A DNA stretch of 64,000 nucleotides, taken from the NCBI GenBank assembly GCA_037444625.1, contig JBBIMA010000018.1:3756-67755 (forward strand), given 5' to 3'. Origin of the DNA: DTHT01 sp037444625 (GTDB lineage Bacteria; Acidobacteriota; Terriglobia; Bryobacterales; Bryobacteraceae). The notes under the pieces were generated by a model. The model had not been told where the DNA came from. It saw only the letters and a program-made list of their open reading frames with translations, and made no database searches. The position numbers were made by a program, and so were the translations under genes. Of this stretch, positions 1-8,342 are shown in pieces (within the stretch, counting starts at the first letter, position 1; each line of letters starts with the position of its first letter).

Positions 1-434
1 ATCTGGAGAGCCGCTGGCACTTCAACACCTCGATCGCCGCCGTCATGGAGCTGATGAACGAACTGCACGCCCTGGAAGAACGCCTCTCCGGCCCCGTGCT
101 CCAGGAAGCCCTGGAAAAGGTGACTCTCATGCTGGCCCCCTTCGTGCCCTACCTGGCCGAGGAGCTCTGGGAAGAGCTGGGACGCCAGGGACCGGTCTTC
201 GACCAATCTTGGCCGGACTACGACCAGGAGCTGGCCCGCGAGGAGGAAGCCGAAATCGTGGTCCAGGTCAACGGGCGCGTGCGCAGCCGCATCCGGGCCG
301 CCTTCGGCGCCTCGCGCGAGGAGCTCGAGCGGCGGGCCCTGGAAGATGATAAAATCCAGGGCTTCCTCAAAGGCAGGCAGCTTGTCAAGGTGGTGGTCGT
401 ACCGGACAAGCTGGTCAACGTCGTCGTCCGCTAG
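1..434 (+). CDS. leuS: Leucyl-tRNA synthetase, C-terminal end (partial)
   Basis: The gene enters from the left edge; the frame is open from base 3 and ends at the TAG at 432-434. It charges tRNA-Leu with leucine in the cytoplasm. The visible 143 residues hold the end of the anticodon-binding helical domain (the RWHFNTSIAAVMEL stretch is typical of LeuRS) and the C-terminal domain with VVQVNGRVRSRI and a VKVVVVPDKLVNVVV strand, the usual LeuRS ending. The catalytic and editing domains lie outside the window. The next gene begins 10 bases after the stop on the same strand, so the two may be cotranscribed. Confidence 0.95.
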   Translation, partial: LESRWHFNTSIAAVMELMNELHALEERLSGPVLQEALEKVTLMLAPFVPYLAEELWEELGRQGPVFDQSWPDYDQELAREEEAEIVVQVNGRVRSRIRAAFGASREELERRALEDDKIQGFLKGRQLVKVVVVPDKLVNVVVR

Positions 435-444
435 CGAGGTGCGC

Positions 445-1746
445 ATGCCCGACCGCAGAAGCTTCTTGAGCGCTTCCGCCGCCCTGACCACGCAGATCTT
501 CACCGGCCGCCTGCGCGGGGCCAACGACCGCATCCGCATCGGCTTCATCGGCATGGGCCGCATGGGCATGGAGAATCTGCGCTTCGCCCTGCGCCACAAC
601 CTGGAGATCGCCGCGGTCTGCGACTGCTACCGGCCGCACCTGGAGGCGGCCCAGGCTTACGTGCGCCGCAACGGGCAACAGGCCAGGGCGCCGGCCGATT
701 TTCGCGAAGTCCTGGCCGACGGCTCGATTGACGCCGTTTGCATCTCGACCCCCGACCACTGGCACGCCTACATGACGGTGGAAGCCTGCAAGGCGGGCAA
801 GGACGTCTACGTCGAAAAGCCGCTCTGCACCTACCTGCTCGAGGGCCAGAAGATGGTCCAGGCGGCACGCAAATACAACCGGGTGGTGCAGGCGGGCACC
901 ATGCAACGCTCCGGCCTCCACTTTCAGCAGGCGGTGGAGTTGGTGCGCAGCGGCAAGATCGGCAAGGTCACCTTCTGCCGCACCTGGAACACGGGCAACA
1001 TGCCCAGGGAAGGCATCGGCAACCCGCCCGACGAAGAGCGGATCCCCGAGGGCCTGGACTGGAACATGTGGCTCGGTCCGGCGCCCATGCGGCGCTTCAA
1101 CGCCAACCGCTGGGGCGTGCATCCCGAGCTGACGCGCAAGCCCTTCCCTTACTTCCGCTACTTCTGGGACTACGCCGGCGGCTCGCTCACCGACTGGGGC
1201 GTGCACGTGCTGGACATCGTGCACATGGCCTTCAACGAGCCCATGCCCCGCTCGGTCACCGCTCTGGGCGGAAAATACTGGCTCACCGACAACCGCGAGA
1301 CCCCGGACACCTTACTCGTTACGTTCGAGTATCCCGAAGGCTTCCTGGCTACTTACGAAAACCGGTTATGCAACGGGGAAGCGCCGCTGGGCCAGGGTTA
1401 CGGCACCATGTTCCACGGGACCGAAGCCACCCTTTACGTCAACCGCAGCTTTTACCGCCTCATCCCGGAGCGCGGCTCGAAGCTCGAACCGGTCGAGGTC
1501 GAGCGCTCCAACAACGCCAACCTGGATCACTGGGCGAACTTCATCGAGTGCATGCGCACGCGCCGGCGGCCCATCTCCGACATCGAAACCTGTTACAAGA
1601 CCACCGCCGCCTGCATCCTGGGCAACGTCTCGCTGCTGGCCGGGACCCGCGTGGACTGGGACGCCGGGCGCCAGACCACCCTCCAGCCCGAGGCCCGCAA
1701 GTTCCTTTGGCGCGAATACCGCCACCCCTGGAAGCTGGAGGTCTGA
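445..1746 (+). CDS. Tat-exported Gfo/Idh/MocA family oxidoreductase
   Basis: 433-residue NAD(P)-dependent oxidoreductase of the Gfo/Idh/MocA family, which act on sugars and inositols. The N-terminus MPDRRSFLSASAAL is a twin-arginine signal, so the protein probably works in the periplasm. A Rossmann motif GFIGMGRMG lies at residues 33-41 and the family's EKP signature at 124-126 (VYVEKPL). I chose the ATG at 445 because it places the RR motif at the N-terminus and has GAGGT about 10 bases upstream; a longer open frame runs back into leuS. A paralogue lies at 3689-4972. The substrate cannot be told from sequence. Confidence 0.9.
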   Translation: MPDRRSFLSASAALTTQIFTGRLRGANDRIRIGFIGMGRMGMENLRFALRHNLEIAAVCDCYRPHLEAAQAYVRRNGQQARAPADFREVLADGSIDAVCISTPDHWHAYMTVEACKAGKDVYVEKPLCTYLLEGQKMVQAARKYNRVVQAGTMQRSGLHFQQAVELVRSGKIGKVTFCRTWNTGNMPREGIGNPPDEERIPEGLDWNMWLGPAPMRRFNANRWGVHPELTRKPFPYFRYFWDYAGGSLTDWGVHVLDIVHMAFNEPMPRSVTALGGKYWLTDNRETPDTLLVTFEYPEGFLATYENRLCNGEAPLGQGYGTMFHGTEATLYVNRSFYRLIPERGSKLEPVEVERSNNANLDHWANFIECMRTRRRPISDIETCYKTTAACILGNVSLLAGTRVDWDAGRQTTLQPEARKFLWREYRHPWKLEV

Positions 1747-1770
1747 GAGGCCGGCCACACCCCACCCCCC

Positions 1771-1804
1771 GCAAGCCCGGGGCGCCGCCTGCCGGGGGGC
1801 TTGC
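1771..1804. terminator. Stem-loop between convergent genes
   Basis: GCAAGCCC at 1771-1778 pairs with GGGCTTGC at 1797-1804, with additional G/C pairing possible inside. It fills the gap between two convergent genes and could end transcription from either side. There is no clear run of T, so intrinsic termination is only moderately supported. Confidence 0.45.
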
Positions 1805-2167
1805 TTACTCGGTGACGCGCTTGGCGGTCATCTCGAAGCTGCGTTCGCCGAAGTCCACCGTGAGCTTCAGCTCGTTGCCCGAGACCTTGCCCTTGTAGTT
1901 GATCCGGACCTCGTTGCCCCCGAACTCGCGCACCACCACGAAGCTGACTTCGTCCCCGCTCACCTTGCCTTCCTGAATGGGCGCGTCGCCCCGCGGGCTG
2001 GACACCGTCCCGGTCAGCTTGTCGCCCTCGACCTTGAAGGTGAACAGGCTCGTGCGAGTCTGCCCGTCCGGCGTAGTGAATTCGGCCTTCCACTTGCCGG
2101 CCACCTCGGCCGCGAAGGCCGCCAGCGCCAGCGTGATAACCACCACCGGAATGATTCGTGCTTTCAT
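1805..2167 (-). CDS. Small secreted beta-rich protein of unknown function
   Basis: 120 residues. The N-terminus MKARIIPVVVITLALAAFAAEVAG is a Sec signal peptide with cleavage likely near residue 20-24. The mature part is a run of short alternating strands (GKWKAEFTTPDG, KVEGDKLTGTVSS, VSGNELKLTVDFG), like small lipocalin-like or beta-barrel proteins common in Acidobacteriota. A ribosome binding site, GGGAG, lies just before the ATG. No catalytic motif is visible and I assign no function. It is transcribed towards the preceding oxidoreductase, with a stem-loop between them. Confidence 0.75.
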   Translation of the reverse strand: MKARIIPVVVITLALAAFAAEVAGKWKAEFTTPDGQTRTSLFTFKVEGDKLTGTVSSPRGDAPIQEGKVSGDEVSFVVVREFGGNEVRINYKGKVSGNELKLTVDFGERSFEMTAKRVTE

Positions 2168-2214
2168 GCTCCCGATCTCCCGTCAGCGTCTAGATGACGC
2201 CGGTCCCGTCTATG

Positions 2215-3549
2215 TTACACCCCGCCCGCCTGGGTGCGCCCCCGGAGGCTGTCCGGGCAGCCGGCCTCCACCTGCTCCAGGGCCGCCTCCAACCGCTGGG
2301 CGAATTCGTCCACGTCCTCCCGGCCGACGTTCAGGGGCGGCGTAATACGGATAACGTTGCCGTACAGCCCGCCCCGGCCGATCAGCAGGCGGTTCTCCCG
2401 GGCCGCTTCGAGCAATTGGGCGGTTTCCGCGGCCGCCGGCTCCTTGCCGGCGCGATCGCGCACCAGCTCGATAGCCTGCATCAGCCCCATGCCTCGCACG
2501 TCCCCGATCAGCGGATGCCGCTCGCGCAACTCCTCCAGCCGGGCGCGCAGCCAGGCCCCCGTGGCGGCCGCGTTCTCCAGCAGGCGGTGGGCCGCGATGT
2601 AGTCAATCACCGCCAGGGCGGCCGCAGCGGCCGCCGGATTGCCCCCGAACGTCGAGATGGTGGGCGGGGGCAGGGCGTCCGCCACCTCCGGCCGGGCCAC
2701 CGTGAGCCCGATGGGCAGGCCGTTCGCCAGGCCTTTGGCGCTCACGATGATGTCGGGCGTCACGCCCCAGTGCTCGATGGCGAACCAGCGCCCGCCCGTG
2801 CGGCCCCAGGCGGTCTGCACCTCGTCGGCAATGAACAGCCCGCCCGCTCGCCGGACAATCTCGGCCGCCAGAGTGAAATACTCAGGCGGCGGCGTGACGA
2901 ACCCGCCCACGCCCTGGATGGGCTCGGCGATGAAAGCCGCCACCCGGCCGCCGGTGGCGGTGCGGATCAGCTCCTCCAGATCGCGCGCGCAACGCAGCTC
3001 GCAGGCCGGGTATTGCAGGCCGAACGCACAGCGGTAGCAGTACGCATTGTGGGCGTGGACCACCCCGGCCGCCAGGGCCCCCGCCCGCCAGACGGCCTGC
3101 CCGGTCAGCCCCATGGCCAGCCCGGTGCGCCCGTGATAGGAATGGCGCAGCGCGATCACTTCATGGGCGCCGGTGTAGCAGCGCGCCGTCAGAATCGCCA
3201 TCTCGTTGGCCTCGCTGCCGCTGTTGGAGAAGAACGACTTGGTCAGCCGGCCCCCGGGCGTCAGGCTCGCGATGCGCGCCGCCAGAGCGGCCATCGGCTC
3301 GGTGGCGAACAGCGTCGAGACGTGCTGGAGGCGGTCGAGTTGCTCGTGCACGCGGCGGGTCACCTCGGGGTTGACGTGCCCCACGCTGATCGTCACGATC
3401 CCGCCGAAGAAATCCAGATACTGGTTGCCATCGGCGTCCCAGACGAACTGATCGCGCGCCCGCACCAGCACCAGCGGCTCCCGATAGTAGTGAAAAACGG
3501 CCGGGAAAAGGAACCGCCGGTGGGCCTCGAGGATCTCCTGCTTGGTCAT
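2215..3549 (-). CDS. Class III PLP-dependent aminotransferase (AGXT2/GABA-transaminase-like)
   Basis: 444 residues, fold type I aminotransferase. Visible are NSGSEANE (109-116) for phosphate binding, ADEVQTAWGRTG with Asp242 contacting the PLP nitrogen, and SAKGLANGLPIG with Lys272 as the Schiff-base lysine. The DEVQT and GRTG context resembles alanine-glyoxylate aminotransferase 2 and related omega-aminotransferases; the donor amine cannot be fixed from sequence. The frame is open for 88 more codons upstream, but the ATG at 3549 matches the family N-terminus. A TATACT -10 (3575-3580, minus) and GGAGGGG precede it. It is divergent from the next oxidoreductase gene. Confidence 0.9.
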   Translation of the reverse strand: MTKQEILEAHRRFLFPAVFHYYREPLVLVRARDQFVWDADGNQYLDFFGGIVTISVGHVNPEVTRRVHEQLDRLQHVSTLFATEPMAALAARIASLTPGGRLTKSFFSNSGSEANEMAILTARCYTGAHEVIALRHSYHGRTGLAMGLTGQAVWRAGALAAGVVHAHNAYCYRCAFGLQYPACELRCARDLEELIRTATGGRVAAFIAEPIQGVGGFVTPPPEYFTLAAEIVRRAGGLFIADEVQTAWGRTGGRWFAIEHWGVTPDIIVSAKGLANGLPIGLTVARPEVADALPPPTISTFGGNPAAAAAALAVIDYIAAHRLLENAAATGAWLRARLEELRERHPLIGDVRGMGLMQAIELVRDRAGKEPAAAETAQLLEAARENRLLIGRGGLYGNVIRITPPLNVGREDVDEFAQRLEAALEQVEAGCPDSLRGRTQAGGV

Positions 3550-3688
3550 CGCCGCCGCACGAACCCCTCCGGGGAGTATAGAATGGACGCCGGTCGAAGG
3601 TCCAGCATCCTGCCGGCTTCCGGCCGCCGGGATGCGACCCGTGACCGGCGCGGAAAGCAGGTCGCGCAAGCTCGGAAAGGAGTCCGCA

Positions 3689-4972
3689 ATGCTAGCGGCC
3701 AATCGCAGATCGTTCCTGTTGGGCTCGGCGGGCGCCGCCGGCCTGGTCAATCTGAACCCCTCCGCCTTAGGCGCCAACGAGCGGGTGGTGCTGGCCTTGA
3801 TCGGGGCGCGCAATCAGGGGCGCAACGACGCCCTCCGCGCGATCAAGGCGGGCGCCCACTTCAAGACCCTGTGCGACGTGGACGAGGCCGTCATCGGCAA
3901 GGTGAGCGCCGAGCTGGCCCGGGCTCAAGGCAAGGCCCCGCAGCCTGAGAAGGACTTCCGGCGGGTGCTCGAGGACAAGGACATTGACGCCGTCCTGATC
4001 GCCACCCCCGACCACTGGCACGCCATCCCCACCATCCTCGCCTGCCAGGCGGGCAAGGACGTCTACATCGAGAAGCCCCTCTCGCAGACCATCCAGGAGG
4101 GCCGCCTGATGCGGGACGCCGCGCGCCGCTACAACCGCGTAGTACAGGTGGGCACGCAACGCCGCAGCGGCGAGCACTTCAAGAGCGCCGTCGAGTACGC
4201 CGCCTCCGGCAAGCTGGGCAAGATCTGTATGATTCGGGCCTGGATGCATCAGGTGCGGCGTTCGATCGGCCGGCCGCCCGACGAACCCGTTCCGCCCGGC
4301 GTGGACTACGACATGTGGCTGGGGCCGGCGCCCGAGCGGCCTTTCAACCGCAACCGCTTCCATTACAACTGGCGCTTCTTCTGGGATTACGGCAACAGCG
4401 AGCTGGGCAATCAGGGCGTCCACATGCTGGACGTGGCCCTGTGGCTGATCGCCACCCTGCGGGGCCTGGAGAATTGCCTGCCCCGGCGCGTCTCCGGCCA
4501 GGCCGGCATCTATTGGTTAGACGACGCCAAGGAGGTTCCGGACACCCAGATCACCACCTACGACTACGGCGACTTCCTGCTGGTCTGGGAGCTACAGAGC
4601 TTTCAGAACGGCCATCCGCTGGAGGGCACCGACGCGGGCACCGCCTTCTATGGGACCGACGGCGTCCTGGTGGTGGACGGGCGCGGCTGGAAGGTCTACG
4701 GGCCCAAGGGCGAGCCGGGGCCTTCCGCCCCCGCCGCACGCGACTCCCACGCCGCCAACTTCCTGGAGTGCGTCAAGAGCCGCCGCCGGCCCAACGCCGA
4801 CGTCGAGATCGGCCGGCTTTCCACCACCCTTTGCCACCTGGGCAACATCGCCACCCGCCTGGGACGCGAAGTGCGCTTCGATCCCAAGACGGAGACCTTC
4901 CCGGGCGACAAGGAGGCCAACGCCCGGCTCGGCAAGTCGTATCGCAAGCCCTGGACGCTGCCCAAACTCTAG
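3689..4972 (+). CDS. Tat-exported Gfo/Idh/MocA family oxidoreductase, second copy
   Basis: 427 residues. MLAANRRSFLLGSAGAAGLV is a twin-arginine signal. The Rossmann segment LIGARNQG (residues 37-44) is slightly degenerate at the first glycines, and EKP lies at 128-130 (VYIEKPL). The C-terminal half follows the same plan as the protein at 445-1746 (WLGPAP, WRFFWDYG, SRRRPNADVE), so the two are paralogues with probably related sugar or polyol substrates in the periplasm. The ATG at 3689 is chosen over earlier in-frame codons because GGAAAGGAG sits six bases before it and it starts the signal peptide. Confidence 0.9.
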   Translation: MLAANRRSFLLGSAGAAGLVNLNPSALGANERVVLALIGARNQGRNDALRAIKAGAHFKTLCDVDEAVIGKVSAELARAQGKAPQPEKDFRRVLEDKDIDAVLIATPDHWHAIPTILACQAGKDVYIEKPLSQTIQEGRLMRDAARRYNRVVQVGTQRRSGEHFKSAVEYAASGKLGKICMIRAWMHQVRRSIGRPPDEPVPPGVDYDMWLGPAPERPFNRNRFHYNWRFFWDYGNSELGNQGVHMLDVALWLIATLRGLENCLPRRVSGQAGIYWLDDAKEVPDTQITTYDYGDFLLVWELQSFQNGHPLEGTDAGTAFYGTDGVLVVDGRGWKVYGPKGEPGPSAPAARDSHAANFLECVKSRRRPNADVEIGRLSTTLCHLGNIATRLGREVRFDPKTETFPGDKEANARLGKSYRKPWTLPKL

Positions 4973-4973
4973 C

Positions 4974-4987
4974 GGGCGGCGCCGCCC
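4974..4987. terminator. Perfect 14-bp palindrome between convergent genes
   Basis: GGGCGGCGCCGCCC lies in the 16-base gap between an oxidoreductase stop and the flotillin stop. It can form a strong cruciform or hairpin and may separate the convergent transcripts. There is no T-run, so a terminator role is inferred. Confidence 0.35.
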
Positions 4988-4988
4988 T

Positions 4989-6551
4989 TCAGCCCTTCTG
5001 CTGCTCGACTTCGACCGGGCCGCCTTTGCCGGCGGCCGGCTTCGAGCCGAGCTGCTCGAGCACGGCCGGCAAGCTCAGCCCCAGCGCCTCCAGTTGCTGG
5101 AGCAGGCTGAAAACCACCGCCGGGCCGGTGCGCGCCAGGCGCGCCGCGCCCGTGCCGCCGCTGTCGCCCGTGCCCTGATCAATCACCACCAGCTTGTCAA
5201 TGTTGCCCATGGGCGCGGCCACCGCGCTGAAGATGCCGGTGGAAGCTTGCAGAATCGAGGGCAGCTTCTCGAGCACGGTTTGCAGCTTGGCCGCTTCGTT
5301 GAACTGCTTCCAGGCTTCCGCCTTGCGCAGGATGGCGGCCGCCTCGGCCACGCCCTGCGCTTCGATGGCTTTGGCCTGCGCCAGGCCGACGGCTTCGATC
5401 TTGGAGGCCTCCGCCTTGCCCTCGGCTTCGATGGCGGCCGCCCGCCCGATGCCCTCCTTGCGCAGCTTTTCCTGCTCGGCTTCGGCCATGGCGATCAGGG
5501 CCGCCCGCCGGCCCTCGGCCTCCAGGATGGCGGCTTGCTTGGCGGCCTCGGCGCGCACGATGGCCGCTTGCCGCTCGGCGTCGGCCGGCTTGATGACGGT
5601 GGCTTCCAGCTCTTTCTGCTTGCGCAGCACCTCCTGTTCCTGAACGGAGATCATCTCCTGGGTGCGGGTGCGCTCGATTTTGACCTCCTCGGCCACCACC
5701 GCCTGGCGGGCCTGCGCCTCCGAGAGGGGCCCGGCCTGCTTGGCCCGCGCCTTCTGCGTCTCGACTTCGGCCTGGTATTGCGCCTGGCGGATTTGAAAAT
5801 CGCGCTCCGCCAGGGCGATCTCGGCTTCGGCCGCGAACTTAGCCCGCTCGCCTTCTTGCAGCGCCTGGGCGGAGCGGATCTTGGCGTCGCGGGTGGCTTC
5901 CGCCTCCCCGATGGTGGCGTCCCGCTTGACCTCGGCCGTGCGCCGCTTGCCCAGCGCGTCCAGATAACCTTCCTCGTCGCTGATCTCCTGGATGGTGAGC
6001 ACGTCCACGCCCAGGCCCATCTTTTCCAGGTCCATGGCCGCTTCGCTGGTCAGCTTCTGGGCGAAGCTCTGCCGGTCGGAGTTGATCTCCTCGACCGTCA
6101 GCGTGCCCAGGATCGAGCGCAGGTGGCCCTCCAGCGTCTGGTAGATCACCCGGTGCATCTGCTCCTGGTTCATGCCCAGGAAGCGCTCGGCGGCCGCTTG
6201 CAGGGAGGCGTCGTCGCTGCGGATCTTCACGTTGGCCACCGCTTTGACCGAGACCGGCACGCCCTTGAGCGTGTAGGCCCGCTTGATCTCCAGGGGAATG
6301 GTGATCACGTTCAGCGAGAGGTAGTCCACCTTCTCCAGCAGGGGGAATTTCAGCGCCGCCCCGCCCTTCACCATCCGGTAGCCCACCACCCGCCCGTCGG
6401 CCAGCCGCCGCTTGCGCCCGCTCAACACGGCCACCGTGTTGGGGGAAACCTTCAGGTAATTGCGGCTGAACAGCCAGGCCGCGATGAACAGGCCCAGAAC
6501 GACCAGCAGCACGATGACCGGAAGGAACAACTGCGTGACGTCCTGCAACAT
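4989..6551 (-). CDS. Flotillin-like SPFH/band 7 membrane scaffold protein
   Basis: 520 residues. A transmembrane segment at about 9-29 (LFLPVIVLLVVLGLFIAAWLF) is followed by an SPFH/band 7 domain (about 30-200) and a long Glu/Ala/Arg-rich coiled coil (about 195-410, repeated A-E-A-E-R patterns), the layout of flotillins such as FloT/YqiK. They form membrane microdomain scaffolds. The C-terminal tail is rich in Gly/Pro/Lys. The NfeD-like gene lies 24 bases upstream on the same strand; a flotillin with an NfeD partner is a recurring operon (YuaF-FloT type), which supports the call. Confidence 0.9.
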   Translation of the reverse strand: MLQDVTQLFLPVIVLLVVLGLFIAAWLFSRNYLKVSPNTVAVLSGRKRRLADGRVVGYRMVKGGAALKFPLLEKVDYLSLNVITIPLEIKRAYTLKGVPVSVKAVANVKIRSDDASLQAAAERFLGMNQEQMHRVIYQTLEGHLRSILGTLTVEEINSDRQSFAQKLTSEAAMDLEKMGLGVDVLTIQEISDEEGYLDALGKRRTAEVKRDATIGEAEATRDAKIRSAQALQEGERAKFAAEAEIALAERDFQIRQAQYQAEVETQKARAKQAGPLSEAQARQAVVAEEVKIERTRTQEMISVQEQEVLRKQKELEATVIKPADAERQAAIVRAEAAKQAAILEAEGRRAALIAMAEAEQEKLRKEGIGRAAAIEAEGKAEASKIEAVGLAQAKAIEAQGVAEAAAILRKAEAWKQFNEAAKLQTVLEKLPSILQASTGIFSAVAAPMGNIDKLVVIDQGTGDSGGTGAARLARTGPAVVFSLLQQLEALGLSLPAVLEQLGSKPAAGKGGPVEVEQQKG

Positions 6552-6575
6552 GAGAACTCCTTTCCGGCGCCCCTC

Positions 6576-7130
6576 TCAGGCGCCGCCCGCTTGCTGACGC
6601 ACGATCACGGTTTCGCCCAGCACCTGTTCGATGCGGACGATCTCGTTCTCCGCGATCGCCTCGCCGTCCTGGGAGCGCGCGATCTTGTCCAGCAGCTCTT
6701 CGCCCAGCCGGCAGCGCACCTGTCCCACCCCGCCCTTGGGAATGGCCACCACCACCCGCGCCGGTTGCCCGACCAGGTCGGCCGAGCGCAGCTCGGTGCT
6801 GGCTTGCTGGCTCCAGAGGAAGCGCGCAAAGGCGTAAATGATCGAGGCGAACAGCACCCCGCTGGCGAAGCCCACCGCCGAGGCCGGCGCCGGCGAAGCG
6901 CCGTAGTAACTCGCGACCGCCCCGAAGCCCCCGAAGGCCGTCACGAATACGCTCAGGATGCGGGTGGAAAAGATGCCCGGCCCGCCGTGGTCCAGGTCAT
7001 GATCCAGCCCGTCGCCCAAGTGCTCGAAGATCTCCCCGAATACCAGGGAGACCAACAGGAACAGGAAGCCCACCCCGGCGATGCCGAGGAAGATCGTGAA
7101 GGCGGAGATCTGCGTCAACCAGCCGGGCAT
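6576..7130 (-). CDS. NfeD-like membrane protein, flotillin partner
   Basis: 184 residues. Hydrophobic segments lie at about 10-30, 57-75 and 85-105, followed by a soluble beta-rich domain (about 115-180) matching the NfeD OB-fold (LVGQPARVVVAIPKGGVGQVRC, IVRIEQVLGETVIVRQ). A His/Asp-rich loop (HLGDGLDHDLDHGG) follows the first membrane segment. The short membrane-anchored form without a ClpP-like protease domain is the kind that pairs with flotillins, as with the gene 24 bases downstream. GAGGT precedes the ATG and a good sigma70 promoter lies at 7151-7180. Confidence 0.85.
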   Translation of the reverse strand: MPGWLTQISAFTIFLGIAGVGFLFLLVSLVFGEIFEHLGDGLDHDLDHGGPGIFSTRILSVFVTAFGGFGAVASYYGASPAPASAVGFASGVLFASIIYAFARFLWSQQASTELRSADLVGQPARVVVAIPKGGVGQVRCRLGEELLDKIARSQDGEAIAENEIVRIEQVLGETVIVRQQAGGA

Positions 7131-7150
7131 GGGCCGACCTCAGCAAGCGC

Positions 7151-7180
7151 AGTCTAGCCCAGCCCGGCCCGGCAAGTCAA
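7151..7180 (-). promoter_or_regulatory. Sigma70-type promoter of the nfeD-flotillin operon
   Basis: On the minus strand TTGACT (7180-7175), an 18-base spacer and TAGACT (7156-7151) lie just before the NfeD-like ATG at 7130. Both hexamers match consensus well, giving a leader of about 14 bases that contains the GAGGT ribosome binding site. Confidence 0.7.
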
Positions 7181-7239
7181 ACCGTGCGCCGCCCCCGGGG
7201 ACTCTCCGGCGAGGCCCGGGCGCCCGGGGGGCGTGCCCT

Positions 7240-7338
7240 TCAGCTCGACATCTTGCGCTTGCGGCGGCGCATGATCAACAGCACCAGCACACCGCCCGCA
7301 GCGATCCACAGAATGGCCGACAACAACGAGTTGTCCAT
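7240..7338 (-). CDS. 32-residue membrane protein at the end of the Tad operon
   Basis: A very short frame starting at the ATG at 7338: an N-terminal MDNSLLSAI, one hydrophobic segment (about residues 8-22, ending VLVLLIM) and a strongly basic tail RRRKRKMSS. The preceding sequence is a strong ribosome binding site, AAAGGAGAGG, five bases before the ATG. It lies 67 bases downstream of tadC on the same strand. The single helix plus positive-inside tail suggests an inner-membrane miniprotein. No function is recognised; a small accessory of the pilus platform is a guess based only on position. Confidence 0.65.
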   Translation of the reverse strand: MDNSLLSAILWIAAGGVLVLLIMRRRKRKMSS

Positions 7339-7405
7339 TTATCCTCTCCTTTCTTCCTCAGTGATTCGCCCTGTACCCTCGGCTCGGCCGCTCATGGGAC
7401 CCGCC

Positions 7406-8338
7406 TCACATCTGGAACGACTTCATCATCGGGAACAGGTTCTTGAACAATTGCAGCAAGCCCGGCCCGGCCGCCACCACCAGCATGGCCGGCAGAATGA
7501 AAAAGAAGATCGGGAAGACCAGCTTGACGCCCACCTTGGCGGCCCGCTCTTCGGCCTGCTGGCGCCGGCGCACGCGCATGAAGTCCGAGTGGGCGCGCAG
7601 GGAGTCCGCGATGCTGGTGCCGAAGCGGTCGGCCTGAATCAGGGTGGCCACCAGTTTGCGGATCTCGGGCTCGCCCGTGCGGTCGGCCAGGTTTTTCAGC
7701 GCCTCCTGCCGCCGCTTGCCCGCCCGCATCTCCAGGTTCACCAGGCTCAACTCCTGGCTGATCTCCGGGTGGCTCAGCGCCAGCTCCCGGCTCACGTTCA
7801 CCATGGCTTGATCCAGCCCCAGGCCCGCTTCCATACAGACGATCATCAGATCCAGGGCGTCCGGCAGCGACAAGCGCAGCTTCTCCTGCCGCCGGGCCAC
7901 CAGGTGATCCAGCGCCATGTTGGGGGCGAAAAAGCCGGCCAGCGCGGCCGCCACCACCAGCACCGTGCGCAGCACCGGGCTGTCGGTGGCGTAATCGCGA
8001 AACAGCAGGGCCAGAATCAGCAGCGCCGCGCACAAGACCACCTTCAGCCCGTAGTAAATCTTGGGCGCGACCTCCGAGCGGATCCCCGCCGCCATCAGAT
8101 ACCGGCGGGTGACGGAAGTCTCCTGCGGCGAGATGGGAACCTTCTCGCCGATCTGCTCGACCAGGCGCACCAGCAGCGGCTTTTCGCCCGGCCCGGTCAA
8201 AGCGGCCGGCGCCTCGAGCGCCACCGGGCTGCCCAACTGCTCGTACAGGCGCCGGGGGCGCACGTAGAGCCGGTAGCCGTAGGCGGTGATGCTGAGGGTC
8301 AGCAGCACGAACAGCGCGACGGAAACCAGCAGAGCCAT
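7406..8338 (-). CDS. tadC: TadC-like inner-membrane platform protein (T2SS F domain)
   Basis: 310 residues with a hydrophobic N-terminus (about 2-22), membrane segments around 100-140 and a C-terminal pair (about 275-300, VFPIFFFILPAMLVVAAGP). The central cytoplasmic part carries a type II secretion F domain (LPDALDLMIVCMEAGLGLDQAM; ADRFGTSIADSLRAHSDFMRVRRR). With TadB it forms the inner-membrane platform on which the CpaF ATPase drives Flp pilus assembly. It starts four bases after the tadB stop, so the two are probably translationally coupled. Confidence 0.9.
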   Translation of the reverse strand: MALLVSVALFVLLTLSITAYGYRLYVRPRRLYEQLGSPVALEAPAALTGPGEKPLLVRLVEQIGEKVPISPQETSVTRRYLMAAGIRSEVAPKIYYGLKVVLCAALLILALLFRDYATDSPVLRTVLVVAAALAGFFAPNMALDHLVARRQEKLRLSLPDALDLMIVCMEAGLGLDQAMVNVSRELALSHPEISQELSLVNLEMRAGKRRQEALKNLADRTGEPEIRKLVATLIQADRFGTSIADSLRAHSDFMRVRRRQQAEERAAKVGVKLVFPIFFFILPAMLVVAAGPGLLQLFKNLFPMMKSFQM

Positions 8339-8342
8339 GGCT

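Noticed and set aside
4989..7157. Long plus-strand open frame across the flotillin and NfeD genes
   Set aside because: A high-GC shadow with low-complexity Gly/Leu/His composition and no ribosome binding site; the minus-strand genes have clear domains.
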